Source: Spirosoma utsteinense
Lineage (GTDB): Bacteria > Bacteroidota > Bacteroidia > Cytophagales > Spirosomataceae
DNA: 64,000 nucleotides
NCBI RefSeq assembly: GCF_014282275.1
Contig: NZ_VFIA01000011.1
Coordinates: forward strand, 62,001-126,000
Reading direction: 5' to 3'
Shown here: piece after piece, positions 9,831 to 19,138 of the stretch
How the letters are laid out: every line of letters begins with the position of its first letter
How positions within the stretch are numbered: the first letter of the stretch is position 1
Position numbers and translations under genes: made by a program
Notes under the pieces: model-generated
Seen by the model: only the letters and a program-made list of their open reading frames with translations
Databases searched by the model: none
What the model was told of the DNA's origin: nothing

Positions 9831-10769
9831 GTGGATTTCGGTCCGCCCTACGTTATGCGAAAAGAATTTGCTGCCGCCATCGAGCGGATCGCGCAGGAAG
9901 ACGACAAGATCGTTTTCATCACTGGTGACTTAGGGTACAATGCCCTCGAAAGCGTGGTGGATGTGCTGGGACCCCGGTTTATCAACGCTGGCGTGGCCGA
10001 GCAGAACATGGTCGGGGTAGCCGCTGGTATGGCCTACCGGGGCTATAAGGTCTTTTGTTACAGCATTGCTCCCTTTGCCGTTTACCGCTGCCTGGAGCAG
10101 TTTCGCAACGATGTTTGTCTGCATAAAATGCCGGTCTTTCTGGTAGGCAATGGCGGTGGCTACGGCTACGGTATCATGGGTAGCACCCACCACGCCATCG
10201 AAGACCTGGCTTGTTTGAGCAGCCTCCAAAACGTGAACACCTACATCCCGGCTTTCGCCGACGAGGTGTCCCCTATGCTCGACCAGATCGTGGCCGAAGC
10301 GCGTCCGGCTTACCTGCGGCTGGGAGCCGGAGGCAAAACACCCGACGATGCCGAACGAATCGGCACCTTCAAACACATCGTCCACAGTCATGACTCGATC
10401 GGGACGGTGGTAGCACTGGGTCCGGTAGCGGGCCATGTGCTGACCGCTTTGCAGGATGAGCTATTGACAGGCCAGTTCGACGTGTACACGGCTACGAATC
10501 TTCCCCTCGATGTGCCTAATGAGCTGGCTCATCGCTGGGCGGGCAAGCCGTTGCTGGTGGTGGAAGAGCACGTCTCGATTGGCGGACTGGCCCAGCAGCT
10601 TTCGGTGCAGTTACTGACGAAGGGAGCCGTACCGAGCCACTTCACGAGCCTGTCGGCGCAGGGCTATCCGAACGGTCTGTACGGCGATCAGCAGTACCAC
10701 CAGCAGTTATCGGGGCTCGACCCGGCCAACATCGCTCACCATTTAAGCAGCCTGCTTATCGCCGGATGA
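9831..10769 (+). CDS. Transketolase, C-terminal (pyrimidine-binding) subunit
   Basis: A 312-residue protein equal to the second half of transketolase or DXP synthase: IVFITGDLGY, the NAGVAEQNMVGVAAG segment holding the Glu that activates thiamine diphosphate, and a C-terminal domain ending with VVEEHVSIGGLAQQL. It should pair with the N-terminal subunit at 6832. The longest frame uses GTG at 9831, 16 bp after the fusion gene; an ATG at 9855 (MRKEF) is an equally good start because family members usually begin there. Its stop overlaps the next start (ATGA), so it is translated with the membrane protein at 10766 and belongs to the same operon. Confidence 0.88.
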   Translation: MDFGPPYVMRKEFAAAIERIAQEDDKIVFITGDLGYNALESVVDVLGPRFINAGVAEQNMVGVAAGMAYRGYKVFCYSIAPFAVYRCLEQFRNDVCLHKMPVFLVGNGGGYGYGIMGSTHHAIEDLACLSSLQNVNTYIPAFADEVSPMLDQIVAEARPAYLRLGAGGKTPDDAERIGTFKHIVHSHDSIGTVVALGPVAGHVLTALQDELLTGQFDVYTATNLPLDVPNELAHRWAGKPLLVVEEHVSIGGLAQQLSVQLLTKGAVPSHFTSLSAQGYPNGLYGDQQYHQQLSGLDPANIAHHLSSLLIAG

Positions 10770-12568
10770 TCCCGCCTAAACTGCTCACTCAGCCCCCGTC
10801 GACCCGGCCCGGCAACCGCCTGCCCGGATCGAATACAGCATCAGCACAACCGCTGTGGGCTTGGGTAGCCGTATTCCTGCCAGTGCTGGCCTTTGCGCTT
10901 ACCTGGCAGTACTATGCCGTGAACGTACCAAAGTGGGATGACCACGCCCTACGGGCTTACCTGTATTACGTTGATCAGGAAACGACGGTATCCGGAAAAA
11001 TCTATCAACTGTTCCGGCAGCATAATGAGCATCGTATCGTCTTCGACCGCATCGTAGCTACCCTCGACTACTGGCTTTTCGGCAAGCTAAGCTATCTTCA
11101 TCTGATGGTGCTGGGCAACCTGAGTCTCGTTGGATTGCTGGCCCTGTTTAGTTTCGTATTGGTACGAACGGGGAAACCGCTCATCTATGCCCTGCCCGTG
11201 TCGCTGCTCCTGTTTAACCTGTCACACTGGGAAAACATGTTTTGGGGTATGGCCGCCCTGCAAAACTTCTCGGTGGTGCTCTGGGCCGTGCTGACCATCT
11301 ACCTGCTTTCCTTCACCAACCGCTGGAGCCTGGCAATAGCCACGGCGATACTGGCGACACTGACCAGCGGCAACGGCTTATTGATATGGCCTATTGGTCT
11401 ATTGCTGGTGCTTTTGCGTACGCCTGTTCGGGATCGTCAGGCTGTGGCCGTTTCATCACCCCGCCCGTTCGTCGTGCTGGCAACCTGGGTCGCGGTTGCG
11501 GCTGTCGTTATTGTGCTTTATTTTACTGGTTTCGAGCCGTCAGCGAGTAACCCACCCGATCGTGGCAGCTTCACCGACATACTGAAGGGCTGGGTAGCCT
11601 TCACCGGATCAGCCGCCGAAGCCTTCTCGTCCACCTCACCCCTGTCTACCAGTACCCGGCTCGGTATGCTGATGATTCTGGCCACCCTGGGCAGCGTAGG
11701 CTGGAGCCTCCGCACACACTGGACTACCCTTGGCAACAGGTTACTGGCCATTGGTAAACCAAACGCTATCGATACGTCGGGGAGCTTGCCGCCGACGACC
11801 CTTTTTTTCTGGGGATGTACGGCATTTATCCTCGCCACGGCGGCAATTGTCGCCTGGACGCGAACGAGTTTCGGTCTCGACCTGATCATCACCAGCCGTT
11901 ACAAGGTGTATTCGCTCTCGTTGCTGGCGCTGCTATACGTGTATGCCGTTGTGAATTTACCCCGGCGGGCCGGGTACTGGCTGGGCATGACCAGTTCGGT
12001 GGCAAGCCTGTTATTTGCCTGGCTATCCTACAACGCCTTTCTGGATGATACAATCTGGTGGCGACACTATATGTTGACCAGTCAGTTTAACTGGACGCAT
12101 GGCACCGACCAGCCAGTTAGCCGACTGGACGATGTCAGCAAGAAATACACCCGTCTGTCCCCGGCGTTCTACGATACGAATCCGGCGGTGTTGTACCAAA
12201 CAGCTCAGCCACCCCTGCAACCGGTTACCGTTACCCAAACGGGCGACGAGTTCACGATCGAGAATAAAACCCTGCCGGTTCAGGACCTGCGCGACAGCCG
12301 ATCATTTGTCGTGGCCCGGTCGGATCAACGCGCCTACCTCATCCCCGCCCGGCAGCATCAGCAGGCCGGCTTGAAAGCCCGGTTCTGGCCGTTTAGCCCG
12401 TTCAAAACCGGCTTTACGGCAGCGCGGAACGACATTCGGCTCGATGCGGGCACCTACCAGCTCTTTATCCTGACCGTTACGCCGGGTGGACAACTGAGCC
12501 TTCATCCAACCGGCCAGTCAGTTACCTCGGCGGGGCAGGCAGCCGCCACGTTGAAAAAGAACTGGTAA
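10766..12568 (+). CDS. Polytopic membrane protein of a glycan cluster (possible GT-C-like enzyme)
   Basis: A 600-residue protein with about ten hydrophobic segments and a soluble C-terminal third. Its first extracytoplasmic loop holds KWDDHALRAY and NEHRIVFDRI, acidic/His-rich motifs in the position where GT-C glycosyltransferases and polymerases keep catalytic residues. I do not recognise a named family. The start codon overlaps the stop of the transketolase C-subunit gene (ATGA), so the two are translationally coupled, which ties this protein to the sugar made by that pair. A transferase, polymerase or ligase acting on a lipid-linked sugar fits, but this is inference from topology and context. 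Confidence 0.7.
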   Translation: MIPPKLLTQPPSTRPGNRLPGSNTASAQPLWAWVAVFLPVLAFALTWQYYAVNVPKWDDHALRAYLYYVDQETTVSGKIYQLFRQHNEHRIVFDRIVATLDYWLFGKLSYLHLMVLGNLSLVGLLALFSFVLVRTGKPLIYALPVSLLLFNLSHWENMFWGMAALQNFSVVLWAVLTIYLLSFTNRWSLAIATAILATLTSGNGLLIWPIGLLLVLLRTPVRDRQAVAVSSPRPFVVLATWVAVAAVVIVLYFTGFEPSASNPPDRGSFTDILKGWVAFTGSAAEAFSSTSPLSTSTRLGMLMILATLGSVGWSLRTHWTTLGNRLLAIGKPNAIDTSGSLPPTTLFFWGCTAFILATAAIVAWTRTSFGLDLIITSRYKVYSLSLLALLYVYAVVNLPRRAGYWLGMTSSVASLLFAWLSYNAFLDDTIWWRHYMLTSQFNWTHGTDQPVSRLDDVSKKYTRLSPAFYDTNPAVLYQTAQPPLQPVTVTQTGDEFTIENKTLPVQDLRDSRSFVVARSDQRAYLIPARQHQQAGLKARFWPFSPFKTGFTAARNDIRLDAGTYQLFILTVTPGGQLSLHPTGQSVTSAGQAAATLKKNW

Positions 12569-12625
12569 TCTGTTTTCCTTATTAGTAGCCTGGAGAACCC
12601 GGCTTTATCAACCAACTTTATACCT

Positions 12626-13789
12626 ATGCTAACCACACCGACGACAACGACCACCGCCCGACCAGCCCTGAACCACCTCCGGCAGTTAGACGGGATCCGG
12701 TTCCTGGCCGTAGCTATGGTGCTGTTCGATCACTGGATGTCGGGACGGGTCGAGTTACCGCTGGGGGCGCTGGGCGTTACTATTTTCTTCGTTCTTAGCG
12801 GTTTCCTCATCACGCGGATTCTGCTGGCGAGTAAAGATAAACTCAGTAACGAACCCAATGGGGGGCTGGGCAAGTACATGAAGACGTTCTACATCCGTCG
12901 AACGCTCCGCATCTTCCCGGTCTACTACCTGACCCTGTTTGTGCTTTACGCCGTTAACGAGCCCCCCGTACGACGGACGTTTGGCTGGCTGGCGCTTTAT
13001 GCCACGAACCTGTACATGGCCTATTTCACCACCTGGATGGGCACAGTAGATCACTTGTGGTCTTTGGCGGTAGAGGAACAGGTCTACCTCTTCTTTCCCC
13101 TGCTGCTGTTTTTGGTACCACGCCGGTGGGTACCCGCCACGGCAATCCTCATGATCGTGGGAGCAGTAGCCATGCGGTACGTTCTTTACCGGGCTCGTCT
13201 TCCCTGGTTTATTGGCTACGTAACCATGCCTGCCTGCCTGGATTCATTTGGACTGGGGGCTATTATGGCGTTCTGGTGGCTCTACCAGCGTGGTCGTTTC
13301 GAGCAGGTATTCCGGCATTCGATCTGGATCTGGGTTAGCTGTGCCCTACTGGCCGTTGTCGTCATTTACACCAAAATCCTGCCTGCCATCCCCGATGCTA
13401 CCGGCTTGCCCGGCCATCATAACATCATGTCGGATGTGTGGGAACGGCTGGTTGCCTCGTTCATTGGTTTCTTCCTCATTGGCCGGGCCGTGCTCGGGTT
13501 TGGCGGCCCCATGAAGTGGATTCTAGAGCACCCGGTTAGTCAGTATATGGGCCGCATCAGCTACGGGCTGTACCTGTATCACAATTTCGTCTTCAACGTT
13601 TATCACACCCAGCCTACCCACTTCACCCTACGGGCCTGGCGACGGATCACCGATGTGCTACCATTTCTGAACAGCTCCTATTTCTTTCAGTTTTCGTTTT
13701 TTCTGGCCATCACCATCACGCTGGCGACTATATCCTGGTACCTCATCGAGCGTCCTGTCAACAACCTGAAAGACCGTTTCTCCTATTGA
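12626..13789 (+). CDS. Acyltransferase family 3 membrane protein (OafA/YrhL-like)
   Basis: A 387-residue multi-pass protein with the features of the acyltransferase-3 family: LRQLDGIRFLAVAMV at the start of TM1, the essential His in LFDHW (H36), FFVLSGFLITR, RRTLRIFPVYY, WSLAVEEQ and a closing YLIERP. Such enzymes carry acetyl or other acyl groups across the inner membrane and place them on surface glycans, lipids or antibiotics. It follows the membrane protein at 10766 by 57 bp and likely decorates the product of this cluster. It lacks a fused SGNH domain; a separate AlgJ/AlgX-like SGNH protein is encoded at 17985. Family call is secure, acceptor unknown. Confidence 0.92.
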   Translation: MLTTPTTTTTARPALNHLRQLDGIRFLAVAMVLFDHWMSGRVELPLGALGVTIFFVLSGFLITRILLASKDKLSNEPNGGLGKYMKTFYIRRTLRIFPVYYLTLFVLYAVNEPPVRRTFGWLALYATNLYMAYFTTWMGTVDHLWSLAVEEQVYLFFPLLLFLVPRRWVPATAILMIVGAVAMRYVLYRARLPWFIGYVTMPACLDSFGLGAIMAFWWLYQRGRFEQVFRHSIWIWVSCALLAVVVIYTKILPAIPDATGLPGHHNIMSDVWERLVASFIGFFLIGRAVLGFGGPMKWILEHPVSQYMGRISYGLYLYHNFVFNVYHTQPTHFTLRAWRRITDVLPFLNSSYFFQFSFFLAITITLATISWYLIERPVNNLKDRFSY

Positions 13790-14144
13790 CAACCCATACC
13801 CGGGTCAATTTTCATTCTTCTTTTTGTCACTTACAGAATACCGGAGGCCTGCTTATAAACTTCCTGCTGATCACCTCCTAAGCGAGCTTGTGGACGCCGT
13901 TCAGGCTCCGCAGGTTTGCCTGTTTATCCATGAGCCTACGGAATACGGGCGTTGCCGAGGAGGCATCAAGTCCTTTCCCACTAAATAATGTCCTATTCAT
14001 ACTAAGCAATGGCCCGCAAACAATTCCTTATATTTGCGGAGTTTATAGGTATAATAACCCACGTCCGACCCGTTATACAGTCAGACTTTTCATTGAGAAT
14101 CGGCGACTAACCCGACTTATCAGCAACCCCCTAAAGTACACTGC
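13790..14144 (+). other. Intergenic region before the GT2 gene
   Basis: This 355-bp gap has no credible gene; the 86-codon frame at 13888-14148 has no recognisable features and overlaps the next start. A TATATTTG box at 14029-14036 fits the -7 consensus and may start transcription of the gene at 14145 with a leader of roughly 100 nt, although no -33 box is obvious. A short imperfect hairpin just after 13789 may end the acyltransferase transcript. Confidence 0.45.
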
Positions 14145-14906
14145 ATGAGCCTCCTGCTGTCAATCGTAATGCCGGCTTACAACGAAGAAGAAGTTATTGA
14201 AGTTGTTGTCAAGCAGTGGACCGATTTGCTGACCCGTCAGTTTCCAACCGAAAACACCTGCCTGATTGTTGTCAATGATGGTTCCCGCGATAAGACGGGT
14301 GCTATACTGGACCAGATCAAAGATCGCTACCCTAAACTGGTGGTTGTCCACCAGCCCAACGGGGGTCATGGCAACGCGGTTGTCAATGGCTACCGGAAAT
14401 CGGTTGAACTCAACTCGGACTATGTGTTCCAGACCGATAGTGATGATCAGTTTATCACCGACGATTTTGGTAAACTCTGGGCTAAGCGCAACGAGTCACC
14501 GTTTATTCTGGGCTACCGGGAAGAGCGCTACGATGCGTTTGCCCGGCTGGTAATCACGCGTATTCTACGGCTGAGTATTGCTCTCATCTATGGTACGTAT
14601 ATCATGGATAGTAACATTCCCTTCCGGCTGATTCGGGGTACCTTTCTTCGGAAACTGCTGGCCCAGTTGCCAACACCCACTCCTTTTGCTCCAAATATCT
14701 TCCTGGCCGTCATGGCTAAGAAAGCGGGCTATAACACCTTCGACATCCCCATTACGCACAAAGAACGCCTGACGGGAACTGTCTCGATTCTGAAATGGAA
14801 ACTCCTGAAGGTGTGCATTCAGAGCTTTGGCGAGCTGGCCCAGTTCAGAATGGAACTTGGCAGCAAAGTAAAAGCCCTGAAAAAACCAGAGCCGGTAGCG
14901 GTTTGA
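14145..14906 (+). CDS. GT2 family glycosyltransferase (dolichol-phosphate mannosyltransferase-like)
   Basis: A 253-residue GT2 protein: SIVMPAYNEEEVI at the N-terminus, VVNDGSRDKT, NGGHGNAVVNG and the metal-binding QTDSDDQF. No C-terminal membrane pair is present, so it is probably soluble or peripheral at the cytoplasmic membrane. The DPM1-like group usually moves a hexose from a nucleotide sugar to a polyprenyl phosphate. It sits about 350 bp after the acyltransferase and may be transcribed separately. A role in the same surface glycan is inferred from position only. Confidence 0.85.
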   Translation: MSLLLSIVMPAYNEEEVIEVVVKQWTDLLTRQFPTENTCLIVVNDGSRDKTGAILDQIKDRYPKLVVVHQPNGGHGNAVVNGYRKSVELNSDYVFQTDSDDQFITDDFGKLWAKRNESPFILGYREERYDAFARLVITRILRLSIALIYGTYIMDSNIPFRLIRGTFLRKLLAQLPTPTPFAPNIFLAVMAKKAGYNTFDIPITHKERLTGTVSILKWKLLKVCIQSFGELAQFRMELGSKVKALKKPEPVAV

Positions 14907-14997
14907 ACAAACGTATGCATGTAGGTGCCGGGGTGTCAGCTGTACAATAGGTACCATCGCCTGCCGCCCCTCAAACCCCTAAGTCATTGTAAATTAA

Positions 14998-15070
14998 CAA
15001 GTGGCTAACCTCGCTGGCAGAACGGAGCAAGTACCGCTTTCACCGATCCGCCAGCGCGGTCAGCCACTTG
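14998..15070. repeat. Long imperfect inverted repeat
   Basis: Arms 14998-15020 and 15048-15070 match at 20 of 23 positions when one is reverse-complemented, with a 27-nt loop. There is no T-tract directly after either arm, so it is not a textbook terminator. It lies in the gap between the genes at 14145 and 15139. Confidence 0.7.
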
Positions 15071-15138
15071 TCGCTTAAAAAGATGTACCAACGCAAGACT
15101 GTTTACGGCTGACTAACTTACAACGTCTGTTATTATCA

Positions 15139-17910
15139 ATGAATAAACGTGTCTGGATTGGTATTGGCGTACTACTGCTGTTAATAGGTGGCTGGCTGGG
15201 CTATCGGCACTGGCGTCCATCGGGTCGTACCGTGGGGTCGCTGGTACCGCCGGGAGCCCTGCTGGTCCTGGCCAGCAACCGTTTACAGGATACCGTGTCG
15301 GCCCAAACCCTGCGGAAGGAGATTTCATTACGCCAGATACCTATTTTCAATGAAGCCCGCCAGCGGCTCGACCGTTTCCTGTATGCTACCGCCGACACTG
15401 CTACCGTACTAAAATTCATAACCGGCAAGAACGTTCGTTACTCGCTCCATGCGCTCTCGAAGAATACCCTCGATCTCATCTTTTATATTCCGATCGATCC
15501 CGGCGACCAGTCGTTCCTGAATCGGTTAACCAATCCTGACCCGCGCGAATACCGGGTGTTGAACCATACGTTTGCGGGCGAAAAAATTCTCGATCTGGTT
15601 TCCCGGGGTAATGAACCGGTTGGCTCGTTTATTCTGACAGAAAACGTGCTGGTAGGCAGCGTATCGGGCATTCTGATCGAAAATGTTGCGAAGCGGATGC
15701 ACCAGCCCCTGAAACTGGCGCAGCCTGATCCGGGCTCGCAAGTCGATGCCGACCATCTGGCAGGCTTATCCGTCCGACCTAAAATACTGCAATCACTCTT
15801 CGTTAACTCGGCGTCACTGATTCGGTTGTTCTTGCCGGAAGAGCTTACACTCCGGTTCCGCCCTTCCTCCTCGCGGTCACACCTGATCGGTTATGCGGCC
15901 GGTAAAATTGGCAACCGACGTGATGTGGCTGCCCTGTTTGCCGACCAGACGCCCCGGCGCATTACACATGCCGAGCTGATTCCTCAAACGACGGCGACGC
16001 TTTACCATATCGCTATCAGTGACGCCAGCCGTTTTGGCCGGTCGATGAGTGGCCTGCTGGGATCGGCATCCAGCGATTTCCTGCGCGACCGGTTCAGCCA
16101 GATCGAGCCAGCTACCGGCGCGTTCTACAGCACACTGGATAACGACATTTTGCTGTGCCGCATGGACTCTCCATCGAACACGCCAAGGCAGGTCCTGGTG
16201 CTGACCGCCCGCGACCCCAAGCAACTGACAAACGCTTATCAGCAGATCGCCTACCGTGCGGGAGCCCGAACAGCCGGAACGCCCAAGACTTTTTTAGGCC
16301 ACAAGATCCTTCAGTTAAATGTATCCGAACTGCCGGCATCGCTCTTTAGCAGTTTGTTCTCCGGATTTCCGCAAAGCTGGATCACCCAGCACAACTCGGC
16401 CCTGGTAATTGCCAACAACGAGGAGACACTCCAGGATTACCTCCAGCAGGTGCAGCGCGGGGCTGTCTGGTCGACCGACGAACGCCAAACCGATCTGCTC
16501 AACAACACGCTTCGCCCGGCTAACTTCACGGCCTTTGCGCGCCTGAACCGGACGCCAACTACCCTCTCAGCTACCTGGCCAATGGCCTGGCAGAACCTGC
16601 TCGATCACCAGGACCCCACCGATGGGAGCCCGGCCCTGTCGAATCTGGAAAACATGGCCTATCAAGCCAGCTACGGTAACGAACGCATCCTGTCGACCAT
16701 CATATTGGGCCGTACCACACGCCGGGCCAGTCAGGCGGTACGCAACAAGGTGTTGTTGCTGAAAAAGACCGAATTCAACGCCCCGCTCATTGCAGCCCCG
16801 GTCGTAACGGGTAGTTTAAGTAATGGCTCGGCCCAGTTTTACGCACAGAACGATGCCGGCCAGTTTGTGCTGGTGACGCCCGAAGGCGACAAAATCGTGC
16901 AGGATACTACCGATGGGCCCATCCGGAGTAATGCGCTGCCTGTCGACTTTCTGGATAATGGTCGCCTGCAATACCTGTTCATGACCGATCGCACGCTGTA
17001 CATAGCGGACCCTGCTCAAGTGAGACCCGGTCAGGAAAGACCCGGTCAGGTGCGACCTGGTCGGGCGAAGCGAAACAGCAAGACCGTAAGTCTTCAGGCG
17101 ATTCGGTTACCCAAAGGGCTCGACCCTACCTTTCTTATTCGGCCGCGTGGAATGCAGCGCCGTAATCTGGTAGCGCTGGCCGCTCACCAGGACGGCCACA
17201 TTTATGCGCTGGACCGGCAGAGCCGCACGTTTGTCCGGCTGATGGCAGCCCCCCGAAAAGGGCCGCTGTTACTCCCGTTCCAGGTTATTCCAACGCCTTC
17301 CGGTATGGATATACTGGCCGTTCAGCCCGATGGCACGGTCAATTACTGGTACGAAAATGGGCGGCAACATCCTCATTATCCCGCCCGGATCGAACGACGT
17401 ACGGAAGACGAACCCGACACAAAAATGGCAGGACCGGCCCTGCTCCCACCCGGTCGGCCAGGTATCCAGACAATCACGGAAGAAGGGCAATTAGTGACCC
17501 TGAACAACAACGGGCTGATTGCCAAACGGACGCAGTTGTTTAGGCCGGTGCGGAGTGGTTCGTTCCGGCTCTTCCCCGACGAGGAGCAAACCAACTGGCT
17601 GCTCCTGCTTACAACCGACACCGAAGTAGCCATTCTCGATCAGCAGGGCCAGCGACAGTTCGAAGTGCGGGCGCTGCAATCAGGCCGTAACAATGTTCGT
17701 TACCATCGGCTGGGCGCGGGGGTCGAGCTGATCAGCGTTAAATCGGGTGGTTTTACTACGTTGTACGACCTCAACGGCCGCATCGTTGGTGACCATCCCA
17801 TTCCCAGTGATTTCCCAGTGGCGCTTCAGTTCGATGAGCGAACCAACGAGTTATATATTCTGAGCGGGGCGCAGCGGGCTGTGCAGTTATTTAGTATCCG
17901 ATTACGGTAA
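15139..17910 (+). CDS. Large membrane-anchored protein of unknown function
   Basis: A 923-residue protein with a single N-terminal membrane anchor (VWIGIGVLLLLIGGWLGY) and no other hydrophobic span, so the bulk should be periplasmic. The middle (about 30-570) has no motif I recognise. The C-terminal third has repeated short strands of the type DGHIYALD, DGTVNYWYENG and VAILDQQGQ, which resemble blades of a beta-propeller. A Pro/Gly/Arg-rich insert of three short repeats (RPGQERPGQVRPGR) lies near residue 635. The gene has its own upstream gap with an inverted repeat and is followed 74 bp later by an SGNH protein gene. No function is proposed. Confidence 0.75.
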   Translation: MNKRVWIGIGVLLLLIGGWLGYRHWRPSGRTVGSLVPPGALLVLASNRLQDTVSAQTLRKEISLRQIPIFNEARQRLDRFLYATADTATVLKFITGKNVRYSLHALSKNTLDLIFYIPIDPGDQSFLNRLTNPDPREYRVLNHTFAGEKILDLVSRGNEPVGSFILTENVLVGSVSGILIENVAKRMHQPLKLAQPDPGSQVDADHLAGLSVRPKILQSLFVNSASLIRLFLPEELTLRFRPSSSRSHLIGYAAGKIGNRRDVAALFADQTPRRITHAELIPQTTATLYHIAISDASRFGRSMSGLLGSASSDFLRDRFSQIEPATGAFYSTLDNDILLCRMDSPSNTPRQVLVLTARDPKQLTNAYQQIAYRAGARTAGTPKTFLGHKILQLNVSELPASLFSSLFSGFPQSWITQHNSALVIANNEETLQDYLQQVQRGAVWSTDERQTDLLNNTLRPANFTAFARLNRTPTTLSATWPMAWQNLLDHQDPTDGSPALSNLENMAYQASYGNERILSTIILGRTTRRASQAVRNKVLLLKKTEFNAPLIAAPVVTGSLSNGSAQFYAQNDAGQFVLVTPEGDKIVQDTTDGPIRSNALPVDFLDNGRLQYLFMTDRTLYIADPAQVRPGQERPGQVRPGRAKRNSKTVSLQAIRLPKGLDPTFLIRPRGMQRRNLVALAAHQDGHIYALDRQSRTFVRLMAAPRKGPLLLPFQVIPTPSGMDILAVQPDGTVNYWYENGRQHPHYPARIERRTEDEPDTKMAGPALLPPGRPGIQTITEEGQLVTLNNNGLIAKRTQLFRPVRSGSFRLFPDEEQTNWLLLLTTDTEVAILDQQGQRQFEVRALQSGRNNVRYHRLGAGVELISVKSGGFTTLYDLNGRIVGDHPIPSDFPVALQFDERTNELYILSGAQRAVQLFSIRLR

Positions 17911-17984
17911 GCCTACAGGCGTTGTCGACAAGCACCTCGTTCAGATCGACTCACCAACGGGCTTATGTATCAACTGACTAGTAT

Positions 17985-18986
17985 ATGCGTTTTCTTCGTT
18001 ATGCCGTTCTTTCATTGACACTGGTGCTTTGGGCTGGCGGGCTATCGACTACGGTGTCGCGCTGGCTGTATAAAGCAGGCGTCATCGTCGACGACTACCG
18101 GTTTGGCGATCTGTACCGGCTGTCGGCCCTCCCCCAGTTCAAGGAGCCTGCGCCCCAGTGTGGGTCTTCGTCCCTGGCCAGTGATACGGCCTCAACCCAC
18201 CTCTATATCATTGGCGACAGTTTTTCTGAAGAGCAACGTCTGGGGCAGGGCGATTTTCCGGTCAGCCACTACCAGCGTGTGGCCTGGGACCACCGGCAGC
18301 GGGCACAGCTGGATTCGACCAAACGAAATATATTGATACTGGAATCGGTAGAGCGCCATGTTCGGGAACATTTTTCCATACCCGTCACCGAGTTGACCGT
18401 CGATGCCGACACCCTGAAAACACCGGCCCAACGGCTATCCCTGCGCAAACGACTTAGCAGCGAGTTTCACCTGTCGGACGTAGAAGAACGGCTTGAATCG
18501 ACCCTGTTCAGCCAGGATTGGGCGTTCTGGTTCAAAGAGCTGAAAGCCCGGTTGACATTCGATTGGTTCGACCGGGTCAGTACGGGCGTGAGCGTGTCTA
18601 AGAACGGACAGCACCTGTTCCTGCGATCTGACACGGATACGGCCAAGAAGCTGAACTCTTCGTTTGCCCCCCTGACCGACCGCGACGTAAACACACTCGT
18701 CGACAGTATCAACGTCGTTGCCGACCAATATAAACGGCGGGGTTTCGATGACGTCTACCTGTCCATCATTCCCAACAAAGCCAGCATTCTGGAAACCGGT
18801 CGAACTGATTATAACCGGCTGGTTGAGCGGGTTCAACGATCGCCGGCACTACGGGTAAAGACCATCGACGTATTCAGTAAATTTCAGCAGACCCGGCCCT
18901 CTCCCTACCTGCTCAGCGATACCCACTGGAACTGCACGGGTCGGGCTATCTGGCTCGACCAGGTCCGAAAGACGGCAGGGTTGTAG
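17985..18986 (+). CDS. AlgJ/AlgX-like SGNH (DHHW-type) protein, putative sugar O-acetyltransferase
   Basis: A 333-residue protein with an N-terminal signal or anchor (hydrophobic YAVLSLTLVLWAGGL) followed by an SGNH-like domain. IIGDSFSEEQ supplies the nucleophile Ser (S79), and the C-terminal DTHWN (D312, H314) supplies the Asp-x-His pair typical of the alginate O-acetyltransferase AlgJ/AlgX family. These proteins complete periplasmic O-acetylation of exopolysaccharides, usually with a membrane acyl carrier. No MBOAT gene is adjacent, but an OafA-like acyltransferase is encoded 4 kb upstream (12626). It could equally act as an esterase. Confidence 0.78.
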   Translation: MRFLRYAVLSLTLVLWAGGLSTTVSRWLYKAGVIVDDYRFGDLYRLSALPQFKEPAPQCGSSSLASDTASTHLYIIGDSFSEEQRLGQGDFPVSHYQRVAWDHRQRAQLDSTKRNILILESVERHVREHFSIPVTELTVDADTLKTPAQRLSLRKRLSSEFHLSDVEERLESTLFSQDWAFWFKELKARLTFDWFDRVSTGVSVSKNGQHLFLRSDTDTAKKLNSSFAPLTDRDVNTLVDSINVVADQYKRRGFDDVYLSIIPNKASILETGRTDYNRLVERVQRSPALRVKTIDVFSKFQQTRPSPYLLSDTHWNCTGRAIWLDQVRKTAGL

Positions 18987-19138
18987 GCAGCTACGGACCA
19001 AATGCTGACGAACAGACCTTCTGATCCCGCTCCTACCTGGTTACTCTCTCGGGTGACCGGGTAATAAAGTAGGCTCATCATCAGTAGAATAGGCTTCGTT
19101 TTTTCTACTTTAGCGGATAAATCTTAAACCTTCCGATT

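Noticed and set aside
13888-14148. 86-codon plus-strand frame before the GT2 gene
   Set aside because: No conserved features, overlaps the GT2 start and spans a likely promoter box.
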